Source of the DNA: Desulfobulbus_C sp964551175
GTDB taxonomy: Bacteria > Desulfobacterota > Desulfobulbia > Desulfobulbales > Desulfobulbaceae
NCBI GenBank assembly: GCA_964551175.1
Contig: CAZKBZ010000072.1
Location: forward strand, 1-14,237
Direction: 5' to 3'
DNA length: 14,237 bases
Part shown: in pieces, positions 1 through 6,870 of the stretch
Position numbering within the stretch: position 1 is the first letter of the stretch
How the letters are laid out: every line of letters begins with the position of its first letter
Position numbers and translations under genes: made by a program
Notes under the pieces: generated by a model
Database searches by the model: none
The model's input: only the letters and a program-made list of their open reading frames with translations
What the model was told of the DNA's origin: nothing

Positions 1-39
1 TCCTTGCATTCGGGGGTTCGAATCCCTCCGCCCCAGCCA
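1..39 (+). tRNA. tRNA-Gln, 3' part only (5' part lies outside the window)
   Basis: The window opens inside a tRNA. The T arm is visible at about 13-29 as GGGGG, then the loop TTCGAAT, then CCCTC. It is followed by the acceptor strand CGCCCCA, discriminator G and an encoded CCA at 37-39. An acceptor strand ending CCCCA with discriminator G implies a 5' end of TGGGG, which is typical of bacterial tRNA-Gln. The bases TTGCATTC before the T arm also resemble known tRNA-Gln genes. The anticodon is outside the window, so the identity is inferred. In related genomes a tRNA-Gln commonly precedes prs, which fits. Repeat copy A begins 16 bases downstream. Confidence 0.85.
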
Positions 40-54
40 TTTACGTGTGAATGG

Positions 55-195
55 AGGATGCCTTGAAAAATTAGATTTTTTTCGAGAACAAGGAAGAGCG
101 ATAATAAAAAGCGCAGCATATTAGTCATATATGAGCATTTTTCTTTTCGCTGTGACACAGTAATCGGGCAAAATAGCAATTTTTCAAGGTAGCCT
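55..195 (-). repeat. Palindromic dispersed repeat, copy A (about 141 bp)
   Basis: Copy A has perfect 12-base inverted termini: CCTTGAAAAATT at 61-72 and its complement at 178-189, extended outwards by imperfect GGATG/TAGCC. Inside, a second pair of arms (97-110 with 138-151) can pair at 12 of 14 positions. The loop region holds the core shared with copies B and D (ATGCTCA, CATAT, AATATGCTGCGC on the minus strand). A further internal CAAGG at 89-93 can pair with the left terminus instead of the right one. Relative to copies B and D this copy is inverted, so strand '-' uses B/D as reference. It ends 42 bases before the prs start codon. No protein is encoded. Confidence 0.85.
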
Positions 196-237
196 GGAAT
201 CATCACTTTTCATTTTTGACGGTATGAGGCGTTGACA

Positions 238-1176
238 ATGCCAAACATAATGAAGGTCTTTAGCGGGAATGCCAATCCTGCCATAGCCCAGGAGATATGC
301 AACTATCTGGATATGCCTCTATCGGATGCCGAGGTCAAACAGTTCAGTGATGGTGAAATTTCCGTTGAGATCGGCGACAATGTTCGTGGCGCTGATGTGT
401 TTGTCATCCAGCCGACCTGTACACCGGTGAATGATCACCTGATGGAACTGCTGATCATGGTGGATGCCCTGCGCAGAGCATCAGCCAGGCGTATTACTGC
501 GGTGATGCCCTATTACGGTTATGCACGTCAGGATCGAAAGGTTCGGCCCAGGGTGCCTATTACCGCAAAGGCGGTTGCTGAAATGCTGATGGCTGTCGGC
601 ACCAGGCGGGTACTCTGCATGGATCTTCATGCAGGCCAGATCCAGGGATTTTTTAATATCCCGGTTGATCATCTCTATGCAGCCCCTGTTCTGCTCAAGC
701 ATATCAGGAGCAATTTTGAAGATGTCGTGATGGTATCTCCCGATGCCGGAGGTGTTGAGCGGACCCGGGCTTTTGCCAAACGCCTTAATGCCGGGCTGGC
801 CATAATTGACAAGCGTCGTGAGCGGGCCAACGAGTGTGAGGCCATGCATGTAATTGGTGATGTGAGCGGAAAGACCGCTATTTTGCTTGACGATATGGTG
901 GATACTGCCGGTACCCTGTGTGGTGCTGCCAGCAAGCTGAAAGAAAACGGGGCCAGGGAGGTACATGCCTGTTGCGCCCACGCCGTGCTTTCCGGTCCGG
1001 CCATTGAACGGCTCAATGATTCTGAAATACAGTCACTGGTTGTGACAAACTCAATTCCCCTTGGTGACAAGGGTGACAGGTGTGATAAAATTACGGTGCT
1101 GTCAGTGGGAGAACTGCTTGGTGAGGCGATCCGCCGTATCCATGCAGAGGATTCTGTCAGCTATCTGTTTGTTTGA
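238..1176 (+). CDS. prs: Ribose-phosphate pyrophosphokinase (PRPP synthase)
   Basis: This cytosolic enzyme transfers pyrophosphate from ATP to ribose 5-phosphate, giving PRPP for purine, pyrimidine, NAD, histidine and tryptophan synthesis. The 312-residue length matches class I bacterial enzymes. Visible signatures are FSDGE near residue 37, the flexible catalytic loop YARQDRKVRPRVPITAK near 95-111, DLHAGQIQGFF near 129-139, DKRR near 191, and the PRPP-binding loop DDMVDTAGT near 218-226. I chose ATG at 238 because GAGG at 226-229 lies 8 bases upstream. The in-frame TTG at 232 would sit only 2 bases from that site. An intrinsic terminator at 1250-1281 suggests much of its transcription ends before rplY. 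The repeat element just upstream probably forms part of its leader if transcription starts further upstream. No odd residues were noticed. Confidence 0.97.
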   Translation: MPNIMKVFSGNANPAIAQEICNYLDMPLSDAEVKQFSDGEISVEIGDNVRGADVFVIQPTCTPVNDHLMELLIMVDALRRASARRITAVMPYYGYARQDRKVRPRVPITAKAVAEMLMAVGTRRVLCMDLHAGQIQGFFNIPVDHLYAAPVLLKHIRSNFEDVVMVSPDAGGVERTRAFAKRLNAGLAIIDKRRERANECEAMHVIGDVSGKTAILLDDMVDTAGTLCGAASKLKENGAREVHACCAHAVLSGPAIERLNDSEIQSLVVTNSIPLGDKGDRCDKITVLSVGELLGEAIRRIHAEDSVSYLFV

Positions 1177-1184
1177 ATTAGAAG

Positions 1185-1212
1185 GTTTCAGCAGTCAGGT
1201 GTCAGCAGCCAG
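1185..1212 (+). repeat. Degenerate NNGTCAG heptamer run, 4 units
   Basis: Four consecutive 7-base units follow the prs stop codon by 8 bases: GTTTCAG, CAGTCAG, GTGTCAG, CAGCCAG. The same NNGTCAG unit recurs as five copies at 8332-8366 after prfA. It is non-coding. The function is unknown; it may mark a slippage-prone tandem repeat family. Confidence 0.6.
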
Positions 1213-1249
1213 CATGGGATAGCGATGTCTCAGTCAGCAAATTGATGCC

Positions 1250-1281
1250 AGGCACCAGGGACCTGATGCCTTATTTTTTTT
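1250..1281 (+). terminator. Intrinsic terminator after prs
   Basis: AGGCACCAG at 1250-1258 pairs with CTGATGCCT at 1263-1271 (9 positions with one C/A mismatch) around a GGAC loop. A T-rich tract runs directly on to 1281. The stem and adjacent T run give the standard shape of a Rho-independent terminator. It lies 73 bases after the prs stop codon. Confidence 0.7.
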
Positions 1282-1288
1282 GACAAAA

Positions 1289-1302
1289 CCCTGTTAACAG
1301 GG
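1289..1302 (+). promoter_or_regulatory. Perfect 14-base palindrome overlapping the rplY ribosome binding site
   Basis: CCCTGTTAACAGGG is a perfect palindrome whose last bases run into the GGGAGGAGG ribosome binding site (1300-1308) of rplY. It could be an operator, or in RNA a small hairpin partly covering the binding site. L25 synthesis in Escherichia coli is reported to be autogenously controlled at its leader, so control here is plausible but inferred. Confidence 0.45.
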
Positions 1303-1314
1303 AGGAGGAATAAC

Positions 1315-1872
1315 ATGCTACAAGTCGATATCCCGGCCGCGGTCCGCACGGTTTTCGGAAAAGGTGAATCGCGCCGTCTGCGTATGGATAAAAAAACCCC
1401 GGCAGTTGTATACAGTAACGGCGATGAACCCGTTGCCCTGCAGTTTGATGAAGGAATTCTCTATAAGCACCTTCTTGATATCCATGGCCGTAATGCCGTT
1501 GTTACCCTTGATATTGAGGGGGACGACAAGGGTAAACGTCATGTTCTGGTGCAGGAGATTCAGAAGAACCCTGTTGTTGAACAACTGGTTCATGTGGATT
1601 TTCTGGAAATTGAGCTGGATAAGCCCAGAAATTTTGTAGTACCGTTAAGGTTGACCGGTGTGGCCAGAGGCGTAGATCTTGGTGGAGAGCTGCAGGTGGC
1701 CAGGGAGGCAGTAAATCTTCGCGGCTGCCCGATGGATGTACCTGATGAGATTGTGACTGATATTACCGAACTGGATCGTGGTGAGGCTGGCATTAAATGT
1801 GCAGACCTGGAACTGCCTGCAAATGTAGAAATGCTTGATGATCCGGAAACGGTTTGCGTATCTGTCATCTGA
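1315..1872 (+). CDS. rplY: Large-subunit ribosomal protein bL25, long Ctc/TL5 form
   Basis: This protein binds 5S rRNA in the central protuberance of the 50S subunit. At 185 residues it is the two-domain Ctc/TL5 form. Residues 1 to about 92 are the L25 5S-binding fold (FGKGESRRLR near 14-23, then QEIQKNPVVEQLVHVDF near 80-96). Residues from about 97 to 180 are the beta-rich C-terminal TL5 domain (PLRLTGVARGVDLGGEL). Escherichia coli L25 has only the first domain. The ATG at 1315 has a strong GGAGGAGG upstream. It lies between the prs terminator and its own terminator at 1934-1976, so it may be largely monocistronic. The alternative label is general stress protein Ctc, the same family. Confidence 0.95.
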   Translation: MLQVDIPAAVRTVFGKGESRRLRMDKKTPAVVYSNGDEPVALQFDEGILYKHLLDIHGRNAVVTLDIEGDDKGKRHVLVQEIQKNPVVEQLVHVDFLEIELDKPRNFVVPLRLTGVARGVDLGGELQVAREAVNLRGCPMDVPDEIVTDITELDRGEAGIKCADLELPANVEMLDDPETVCVSVI

Positions 1873-1933
1873 GGGTCGGATAGCTGCACTGTGTGTTGGC
1901 TTAATTGTGCCGGCACTTCAAAAAGAATGAATA

Positions 1934-1976
1934 AAAGAGCCGAAAGGGAGCAGGTCTTTCTTTCGGCTCTTTTTGT
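1934..1976 (+). terminator. Strong intrinsic terminator after rplY
   Basis: AAAAGAGCCGAAAG at 1934-1947 is perfectly complementary to CTTTCGGCTCTTTT at 1961-1974, with a 13-base loop and a T run. The flanking A and T tracts mean it could work in both directions. It cleanly separates prs/rplY from pth. Confidence 0.92.
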
Positions 1977-2101
1977 TGATTGTCGAAAGAGTTCGAGCGT
2001 AATTCCTCACAAGACTTGTAACTATGCGGACACGAGCGATCGTGCAAATATGCAGTGCCTGTGAGTGATTCTGTTCAAGCTACCTGCCGGGTCAGTCATA
2101 A
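1977..2101. other. Non-coding spacer between the rplY terminator and repeat copy B
   Basis: No gene, clear promoter or RNA is visible. TTCAAGCTACCTG at 2074-2086 resembles the outer end of the repeat family (TTCAAGGTAGCCTG). It could be a relic of an older, decayed copy lying next to copy B, but no matching second end was found. Downstream of copy B, 2243-2281 is the short pth leader with a GAGGGG ribosome binding site. Confidence 0.4.
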
Positions 2102-2242
2102 GGCCATCTTGAATAATTGCTCTTTCGCCCGATTTCTGTGTCGCTACGAAAATAAAAATGCTCACATATGCCCAATATGCTGCGCTTTCTATTTTCTATG
2201 CTCCTTGAACTCAGACGAAATATCTAATTATTCAAGGTATCC
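2102..2242 (+). repeat. Palindromic dispersed repeat, copy B (about 141 bp)
   Basis: This copy shares GCCCGATTTCTGTGTC, ATGCTCACATATGCC, AATATGCTGCGC and CTCCTTGAACTC with copy D in the same orientation. Its termini are CTTGAATAATT at 2108-2118 and AATTATTCAAG at 2226-2236. Both arms differ from the other copies at one position and still pair perfectly. An inner arm pair is GAAAATA at 2148-2154 with TATTTTC at 2190-2196. The central hairpin is CATAT 2165-2169 with ATATG 2175-2179. The internal CCTTGAA at 2203-2209 can also pair with TTCAAGG at 2231-2237. It ends 39 bases before pth. A 63-codon reading frame across it has no ribosome binding site and is rejected as a gene. Confidence 0.85.
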
Positions 2243-2281
2243 ATAAGGTGGCCATAAGAAGTTTGCATAGAGGGGTGAGTA

Positions 2282-2872
2282 ATGGGAGATGCTGTCCGCC
2301 TGATCGCCGGGCTAGGTAATCCCGGTTCAAAGTATGAACTGACAAGACATAATGCAGGTTTTCTGGCCCTGGATTATTTTGCTGATCAGCATGGGTTAAC
2401 CATGTCCTGCGAAAAATGGCAGGGTGTGTTTTGCCGGGAGCGGTTGGCAGGCATCTCTGTTCTTTTGCTCAAGCCGCAGACGTTCATGAATAAGTCGGGA
2501 GAATGTCTCGCCCGCTTTGCGGATTATTACAGGATAGAACCAGCGAATATCCTGGTTGTTCATGATGATATTGATCTTCCTGCCGGCAGGATTAAGGCTG
2601 TTGCAAGCGGTGGGGCCGGGGGACACAACGGAATCCGTTCCATTATCAGCCACCTTGGAACTTCCGACTTTGCCCGTCTGAAAATCGGTATCGGACGGCC
2701 GGAGCGCAATGAACAGGGATCGGGAATTCCAGTGGAACGATATGTTCTGTCCAGGTTCAACGATCATGATTGGGAAGTTTTCAATGAGCAGCTGCCGCTG
2801 GTTGATGAGGCGGTTGAGCTGTTTATCAGGGAGGACATTGATACCTGTATGAACAGGATTAACGGCCGCTGA
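2282..2872 (+). CDS. pth: Peptidyl-tRNA hydrolase
   Basis: This enzyme cleaves the ester bond of peptidyl-tRNAs released by abortive translation, recycling tRNA. The 196-residue length is normal for bacterial Pth. Family residues are all present: Asn13 in GLGNPG, the catalytic His23 in TRHNAGF, Met69 in QTFMNKSG, Asp95 in HDDIDLP, and Asn116 in GGAGGHNGIRS. The ATG at 2282 follows GAGGGG at about 2271-2276. Pth after rplY and before carD is a common arrangement in this group. Repeat copy B makes up most of the sequence between the rplY terminator and this gene, so any promoter must lie inside or beside the repeat. None was recognised with confidence. Confidence 0.97.
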   Translation: MGDAVRLIAGLGNPGSKYELTRHNAGFLALDYFADQHGLTMSCEKWQGVFCRERLAGISVLLLKPQTFMNKSGECLARFADYYRIEPANILVVHDDIDLPAGRIKAVASGGAGGHNGIRSIISHLGTSDFARLKIGIGRPERNEQGSGIPVERYVLSRFNDHDWEVFNEQLPLVDEAVELFIREDIDTCMNRINGR

Positions 2873-2918
2873 TGGCAGAGAAAAAGAGAGTTGATTATTT
2901 TGCAGGAGTTCCTGTCTT

Positions 2919-2947
2919 TTGCTAAATTGTATAAAATATGCTATACT
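2919..2947 (+). promoter_or_regulatory. Sigma-70 type promoter for carD
   Basis: A -35 box TTGCTA at 2919-2924 and a -10 box TATACT at 2942-2947 are separated by exactly 17 bases, in an AT-rich stretch. A start near 2954 would give a leader of about 50 bases before the carD ATG at 3004. This is the best promoter match in the window. It suggests carD has its own transcript even though pth lies only 131 bases upstream. Confidence 0.7.
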
Positions 2948-3003
2948 CTACTGTCATGCGTTTTGTTGTTTAAAAGAGTACAGATTGTGGTCAGGTGGTA
3001 AAT

Positions 3004-3507
3004 ATGAGTGAACACGAGGTAAAGACAGCTTTTTCTGAAGGTGATATGGCTGTTTATCCGGCACACGGTGTCGGCTTGATTGAGGCTATTGAGATGCAGA
3101 CCATTGGTGGCGTCGATCAGGCGTTTTATGTGATGAAGATCCTGGATAACGACATGACCATCATGATCCCCACGGCGACCAGTGAAAATGTTGGACTCCG
3201 GGCTATTATTTCAAAAGATGAGGTTAAGAAAGTAATAAATATCCTCAAGGAACGTGATATCAAGATCAGTTCTCAGACCTGGAACAGGCGCTACCGTGAC
3301 TACATGGAAAAGATCAAAACAGGATCCGTCTACGAGGTTGCTTCGGTGCTGCGTGACCTGTTCCTGCTTAAAGTAGATAAAGACCTGTCCTATGGTGAAC
3401 GCAAGATGATGGATACCGCCAAGAGTCTACTGGTAAAAGAGCTCTCTCTTGCCCGAAATGTTGATGAAGAAAAGGTGGAAAAACAGATTGAAAAGTTATT
3501 CAGCTGA
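3004..3507 (+). CDS. carD: CarD/CdnL family RNA polymerase-binding transcription regulator
   Basis: CarD/CdnL proteins bind the RNA polymerase beta subunit and stabilise the open promoter complex, notably at rRNA promoters. The 167-residue protein has the N-terminal polymerase-interacting domain (GDMAVYPAHGVGLIEAIE near 13-30). A helical C-terminal domain follows (QTWNRRYRDYMEKIKTGS near 91-108, then LSYGERKMMDTAKSLL near 128-143). Trp93 is in the place of the conserved Trp that contacts the upstream edge of the bubble in studied CarD proteins. I chose ATG 3004, which has AGGTGG at 2993-2998 five bases upstream. The in-frame GTG at 2995 lies inside that site. There is no large C-terminal extension of the Myxococcus CarD kind, so it is functionally closer to CdnL. 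A dedicated promoter lies upstream. Confidence 0.9.
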   Translation: MSEHEVKTAFSEGDMAVYPAHGVGLIEAIEMQTIGGVDQAFYVMKILDNDMTIMIPTATSENVGLRAIISKDEVKKVINILKERDIKISSQTWNRRYRDYMEKIKTGSVYEVASVLRDLFLLKVDKDLSYGERKMMDTAKSLLVKELSLARNVDEEKVEKQIEKLFS

Positions 3508-3561
3508 TATTGAATTCCAACTCCCTGCCCCTGATGGTTATCTTCTGATCAGTAGATAGTC

Positions 3562-4512
3562 TTGGCCGTCACGTCATCTCCCTGCAGGTACCAGGTCCAG
3601 CCGGCAGAACGAGGTATGCGGCTGGATCATTTTCTTGTCCGCCATATAACTGACCAGTCCCGTTCCGGTCTCGGCAGATATATCCGTTCCGGTCATATCC
3701 GGGTAAATGACACCTGCGTAAAACCTGGCTGCAGGTTGCAGTCAGGTGATGAAATCCTGGTTGAACTTCCTCAAACCGTAGAGAGCCAAATAGCTGCCCA
3801 GCCCGTAGATTTTACCGTATTACATGAAGACGAAAGCCTGCTGGTCATCAGCAAGCCACCCGGCCTGGTTGTGCATCCTGCTGCCGGTCATGCCGACGCC
3901 ACACTGGTTAATGGACTTCTGTACCGGTATGGCGATCTGCCGGGTCTGGAAAAGAATCGTCCCGGTATCGTGCACCGACTTGATAAGGATACTTCAGGTG
4001 TTATGCTGGTGGCCAGAACGGAAAAGGTACAGCGGCAACTGGCCGAGGATTTTAAAAACCGGGAAGTTCATAAAGTGTACCACGCGCTGCTGCTCCGTTG
4101 TCCACAGGAGATGGACGGACGGATTGTGGCACCCATCGGCAGGCATCCGGTTAATCGCAAAAAAATGACGATCCGCCGTGCCACCGGTCGTTATGCTGCC
4201 TCCCGCTGGCATATTCTTGAAACTTTTACAAACGGCATGTGCTTTGCCGAAATCATTATTGAAACAGGCCGCACACACCAGATCAGGGTTCACATGTCGT
4301 CGCTGGGCGCTCCTGTTGCCGGTGACCTGCTGTATGGCGGCAGAATGACAGACCATGCCGTGGTGAAAGTGGACCGGCAGCTTCTGCATGCTTCCTCCAT
4401 CTCCTTTGTTCACCCGCAAACCGGGCTGGAATGTGTGTTTACCGCTCCCCTGTGGCAGGATATGGAGCAGGTGCTGCAATGTTTACGCAGGGATTACAGT
4501 CGTGAAGGATAG
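3562..4512 (+). CDS. rluD: 23S rRNA pseudouridine synthase, RluD family
   Basis: Members isomerise specific uridines of large-subunit rRNA (helix 69 for RluD). The 316-residue protein has an N-terminal S4 RNA-binding domain (RLDHFLVRHI near 20-30 through IRVNDTCVKPGCRLQSGDEI near 46-65). The catalytic domain has ISKPPGLVVHPAAGH near 96-110, HRLDKDTSGVM with the catalytic Asp141, and ETGRTHQIRVHMSSLGAPVAGD in the second half. The start is uncertain. TTG at 3562 is the only usual start after the in-frame stop at 3553, but it lacks a clear ribosome binding site. ATG at 3615 has GAGG just before it but would cut into the S4 domain. Family-wide N-terminal content favours the TTG. RluD rather than RluC is inferred from overall likeness. 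It overlaps coaE by 11 bases, suggesting co-translation. Confidence 0.88.
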   Translation: MAVTSSPCRYQVQPAERGMRLDHFLVRHITDQSRSGLGRYIRSGHIRVNDTCVKPGCRLQSGDEILVELPQTVESQIAAQPVDFTVLHEDESLLVISKPPGLVVHPAAGHADATLVNGLLYRYGDLPGLEKNRPGIVHRLDKDTSGVMLVARTEKVQRQLAEDFKNREVHKVYHALLLRCPQEMDGRIVAPIGRHPVNRKKMTIRRATGRYAASRWHILETFTNGMCFAEIIIETGRTHQIRVHMSSLGAPVAGDLLYGGRMTDHAVVKVDRQLLHASSISFVHPQTGLECVFTAPLWQDMEQVLQCLRRDYSREG

Positions 4513-5110
4513 TGATGCAGGGTACATCATCGCCATTACAGGCGGCATAGGATCCGGGAAAAGCAGAGTCTGCAGCTATCTTGCCGGGCTCTGCAGTTTG
4601 CAGGTTGTTGATCTCGACCAAATCTGCAGGCAGCTGCTGGTTCCCGGTGCTCCAGGCTGGCAGGCATTGAAAGAAATCCTGGAAGACCATTTTTTTTCTC
4701 CATCCGGTGAGCTTGACCGGATAGCTTTTCGTAAAGCGCTTTTTGCAGACCATGAACTGCGCAGCCGGGTGGATGCGCTCCTTCATCCTCTTGCATGTGT
4801 GGAGATGGCCCGGCAGGTGTCCCGCTGCAATGGTCCTGTGCTGGTTGAAATCCCCCTGCTCTTTGAAGCCGGCTGGCAGGATGAAGTGGAGGTGATCGTG
4901 GTTGTGTATGCAGATCCTGAGGTGCGGGTTCAGCGCATTATCGAGCGTGATCATGTGTCAGCAGCCCAGGCCCGGCAGGAGATCGGCTCTCAGTACGATC
5001 TGTCTGAAAAAGCATTGCGGGCCCATCATGTGATAGATAATTCAGGCAGTTGGCAGCAAACCTGCCTACAGGTTCGTCAACTGGCAGATGATCTCCGTTG
5101 CAGGCCATAG
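4502..5110 (+). CDS. coaE: Dephospho-CoA kinase
   Basis: This enzyme carries out the last step of coenzyme A synthesis, phosphorylating the 3'-hydroxyl of dephospho-CoA with ATP. From GTG 4502 the protein is 202 residues, the usual length. The P-loop is GGIGSGKS at 14-21. VVDLDQICR at 35-43 corresponds to the family's Asp-x-Asp motif with Leu in the middle. EIPLLFEAGW near 119-128 is the conserved substrate-side motif. I chose GTG 4502 because AGGGA at 4489-4493 lies 8 bases upstream and the P-loop then falls at its normal distance from the N terminus. The upstream ATG at 4388 would add 38 residues that merely read through rluD in another frame. The gene overlaps the rluD stop and is followed by a T run (5111-5119) with only a weak stem. 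Confidence 0.93.
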   Translation: MKDSDAGYIIAITGGIGSGKSRVCSYLAGLCSLQVVDLDQICRQLLVPGAPGWQALKEILEDHFFSPSGELDRIAFRKALFADHELRSRVDALLHPLACVEMARQVSRCNGPVLVEIPLLFEAGWQDEVEVIVVVYADPEVRVQRIIERDHVSAAQARQEIGSQYDLSEKALRAHHVIDNSGSWQQTCLQVRQLADDLRCRP

Positions 5111-5547
5111 TTTTTTTTTAATTTAATTCTGCAAAAAACCTTGACAGGAGCACGGGAAACCAATATTTAGAACCTATAACAACCCCTACGTTTCGATACG
5201 ATATCGCCTGTCGAATTCACGTTCTGATATTTCATAACAATATACAATAAATGATGTTGTTCCGCGTTTTCACCGGTGACAACTTTACTGACAATCGTTA
5301 AAAAATCTTATCCTTCAGGATATATCCTCCCATTTTATTCTACTGACAAAAATAACAGGAATCAGAATCCAGCAGGTCTGACTTTTTTTCTTTGTGCCGG
5401 CCTGTGTGCTGTATCTGCTGTTAAAGCAGGAATGCAGAACAGGCTGCATGGCAGGTTCTGTGTTTCAATTTTGTCTGTTGTTGTTATTGGGAGATCTTGA
5501 ATATTGCAAACTACTATCTGTAACCCCTGAGGAGGAAGGACTGTTTG
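5111..5547 (+). other. Long non-coding leader region upstream of rho
   Basis: About 437 bases separate coaE from rho. The base use is AT-rich and unlike the flanking genes. A 74-codon frame from GTG 5276 has no ribosome binding site, no recognisable family and strong T-rich bias, so I do not call it a gene. Long rho leaders are known in other bacteria, where Rho reduces its own transcription in the leader. A similar role here is an inference. A strong ribosome binding site (GGAGGAAGGA, 5531-5540) closes the region. No member of the dispersed repeat family is present in it. Confidence 0.5.
5141..5169 (+). promoter_or_regulatory. Possible rho promoter
   Basis: A perfect -35 box TTGACA at 5141-5146 is followed after 17 bases by TATTTA at 5164-5169, a poor -10 match. 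If used, it would give a leader of roughly 370 bases before rho. The perfect -35 supports the call; the weak -10 limits it. Confidence 0.4.
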
Positions 5548-6795
5548 ATGAATCCTACTGAGTTGAAAAACAAAAAAATCAGTGAACTTGTTGCACTGGC
5601 CGCAGATTTACGGATTGAAGGATACACTGCCATGCGTAAGCAGGAGCTTATCTTCGCTATTCTCAAGTCCCAGGCGGATGATGACGGCAAGCTCCGCGGC
5701 AGCGGCGTTCTTGAAGTGCTGCAGGACGGGTTCGGTTTTCTCAGGGCTCCAGACTACAATTATCTGCCCGGTCCCGATGACATCTATGTTTCTCCCTCCC
5801 AGATCCGTCGTCTCAACTTGCGGACCGGCGACACGGTGGAAGGAGAGGTAAGGGCGCCCAAGGATAATGAACGCTACTTTGCCCTGCTTAAAGTGGACAG
5901 GGTTAACTTTGAGCCGCCTGAGGCATCCCGCAACAAGACGCTGTTTGTCAACCTGACGCCCCTTTACCCGGACGAGCAGATCAATCTTGAAGATGAGCCG
6001 GATAATTTTTCGACCAGGGTAATGAATATCGTGGCGCCGCTGGGCAAGGGCCAGCGCGGCCTGATTGTTGCACCACCCAGGACCGGTAAGACCGTGCTCA
6101 TGCAGAAAATTGCCAGGGCGATTGTTGACAATCACAAGGAAATCACCCTGATAGTCCTGCTCATTGACGAACGGCCTGAAGAGGTCACGGACATGAAGCG
6201 CAGTGTCAATGCCGAGGTGGTAAGTTCCACGTTTGACGAGCCGCCCCAGCGTCATATCCAGGTGGCCGAGATGGTCATTGAAAAGGCCAAGCGGTTGGTG
6301 GAGCATAAAAAGGATGTTGTTATCCTGCTTGACTCTATTACCCGCCTTGCCCGTGCCTATAACACGGTGACTCCGGCTTCCGGCAAGATTCTCTCCGGTG
6401 GTGTGGAAGCCAATGCCCTGCACCGGCCGAAACGTTTTTTTGGTGCTGCCCGTAATATTGAAGAGGGCGGCAGCCTTACTATCCTTGCCACCGCACTTAT
6501 TGACACAGGCAGCCGTATGGATGAGGTTATTTTTGAGGAATTCAAGGGCACCGGTAACATGGAAATTGTCCTGGATCGAAAGATGGCGGATCGTCGTATC
6601 TATCCGGCGATGAACATCCAGAAATCAGGAACCCGTAAGGAAGACCTGCTGCTGGATCCGGATGACCTGAACCGGATCTGGATTTTGCGCAAAATTCTTT
6701 CTTCCATGAACCCGGCTGATGCCATGGAGTTCCTGCTGGACAAGATGCGCCAGACCAAGACCAACGAAGAGTTTTTTGCATCCATGAACCGTTGA
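5548..6795 (+). CDS. rho: Transcription termination factor Rho
   Basis: Rho is a hexameric RNA-dependent ATPase that binds unstructured RNA and releases polymerase. The 415-residue protein has all parts in order. The N-terminal helical domain is at 1-48 (MNPTELKNKKISEL, MRKQELIFAIL). The RNA-binding cold-shock-like domain is at about 51-118 (VLEVLQDGFGFLRAPDYNYLPGPDDIYVS in two parts). The Walker A motif is APPRTGKT at 175-182. LLIDERPEEVT is near 204-214, Walker B VVILLDSITR near 257-266, and the secondary-site elements include GGVEANALHRPKRFFGAARN. Arg-Thr replaces the Lys-Ala of Escherichia coli in the P-loop, a conservative change. ATG 5548 was chosen over the adjacent TTG 5545 for its spacing of 7 bases from AAGGA. 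No insertion is present in the RNA-binding domain, unlike Rho of many Actinobacteria and Bacteroidetes. Confidence 0.98.
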   Translation: MNPTELKNKKISELVALAADLRIEGYTAMRKQELIFAILKSQADDDGKLRGSGVLEVLQDGFGFLRAPDYNYLPGPDDIYVSPSQIRRLNLRTGDTVEGEVRAPKDNERYFALLKVDRVNFEPPEASRNKTLFVNLTPLYPDEQINLEDEPDNFSTRVMNIVAPLGKGQRGLIVAPPRTGKTVLMQKIARAIVDNHKEITLIVLLIDERPEEVTDMKRSVNAEVVSSTFDEPPQRHIQVAEMVIEKAKRLVEHKKDVVILLDSITRLARAYNTVTPASGKILSGGVEANALHRPKRFFGAARNIEEGGSLTILATALIDTGSRMDEVIFEEFKGTGNMEIVLDRKMADRRIYPAMNIQKSGTRKEDLLLDPDDLNRIWILRKILSSMNPADAMEFLLDKMRQTKTNEEFFASMNR

Positions 6796-6807
6796 TGGCG
6801 GTTTTTT
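6787..6807 (+). terminator. Weak intrinsic terminator overlapping the rho stop codon
   Basis: AACCG at 6787-6791 pairs with CGGTT at 6799-6803 around a 7-base loop containing the TGA stop, and a run of T follows to 6807. The stem is only 5 base pairs, so it may attenuate transcription and not stop it before rpmE. Confidence 0.4.
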
Positions 6808-6870
6808 CTTTAAAAAAAATGTAAAACAGGTAATACTGTAATTTTTGTTGACTATGTAATAATAAATCGC

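Noticed and set aside
40..195. An integrated element using the tRNA-Gln 3' end as attachment site
   Set aside because: The sequence beside the tRNA is the short dispersed repeat, found equally at three non-tRNA sites; there is no integrase and no duplicated tRNA end.
2055..2246. A 63-codon plus-strand open frame between rplY and pth
   Set aside because: It runs across repeat copy B, has no ribosome binding site and no family resemblance; its residues simply reflect the repeat sequence.
3541..3561. A hairpin between carD and rluD (ATCT...AGAT with CTGATCAG inside)
   Set aside because: The stem is short and AT-rich with no T run after it; it is likely chance symmetry.
4388..4501. An N-terminal extension of coaE starting at ATG 4388
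   Set aside because: It would add 38 residues read from rluD in another frame and push the P-loop away from its usual position; GTG 4502 has a well-placed AGGGA.
5090..5120. A terminator after coaE
   Set aside because: There is a nine-base T run at 5111-5119, but upstream I find only a 4-5 base stem with a long loop (TGGC and GCCA), too weak to call.
5276..5500. A 74-codon plus-strand open frame in the gap before rho
   Set aside because: It begins at GTG with no ribosome binding site, has T-rich composition unlike the neighbouring genes and no recognisable motif. It fits non-coding leader sequence better.
5608..6423. A 271-codon minus-strand open frame inside rho
   Set aside because: It lies fully within the conserved rho coding sequence on the other strand. 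Its residues show no family signature, and it is explained by codon bias of rho.
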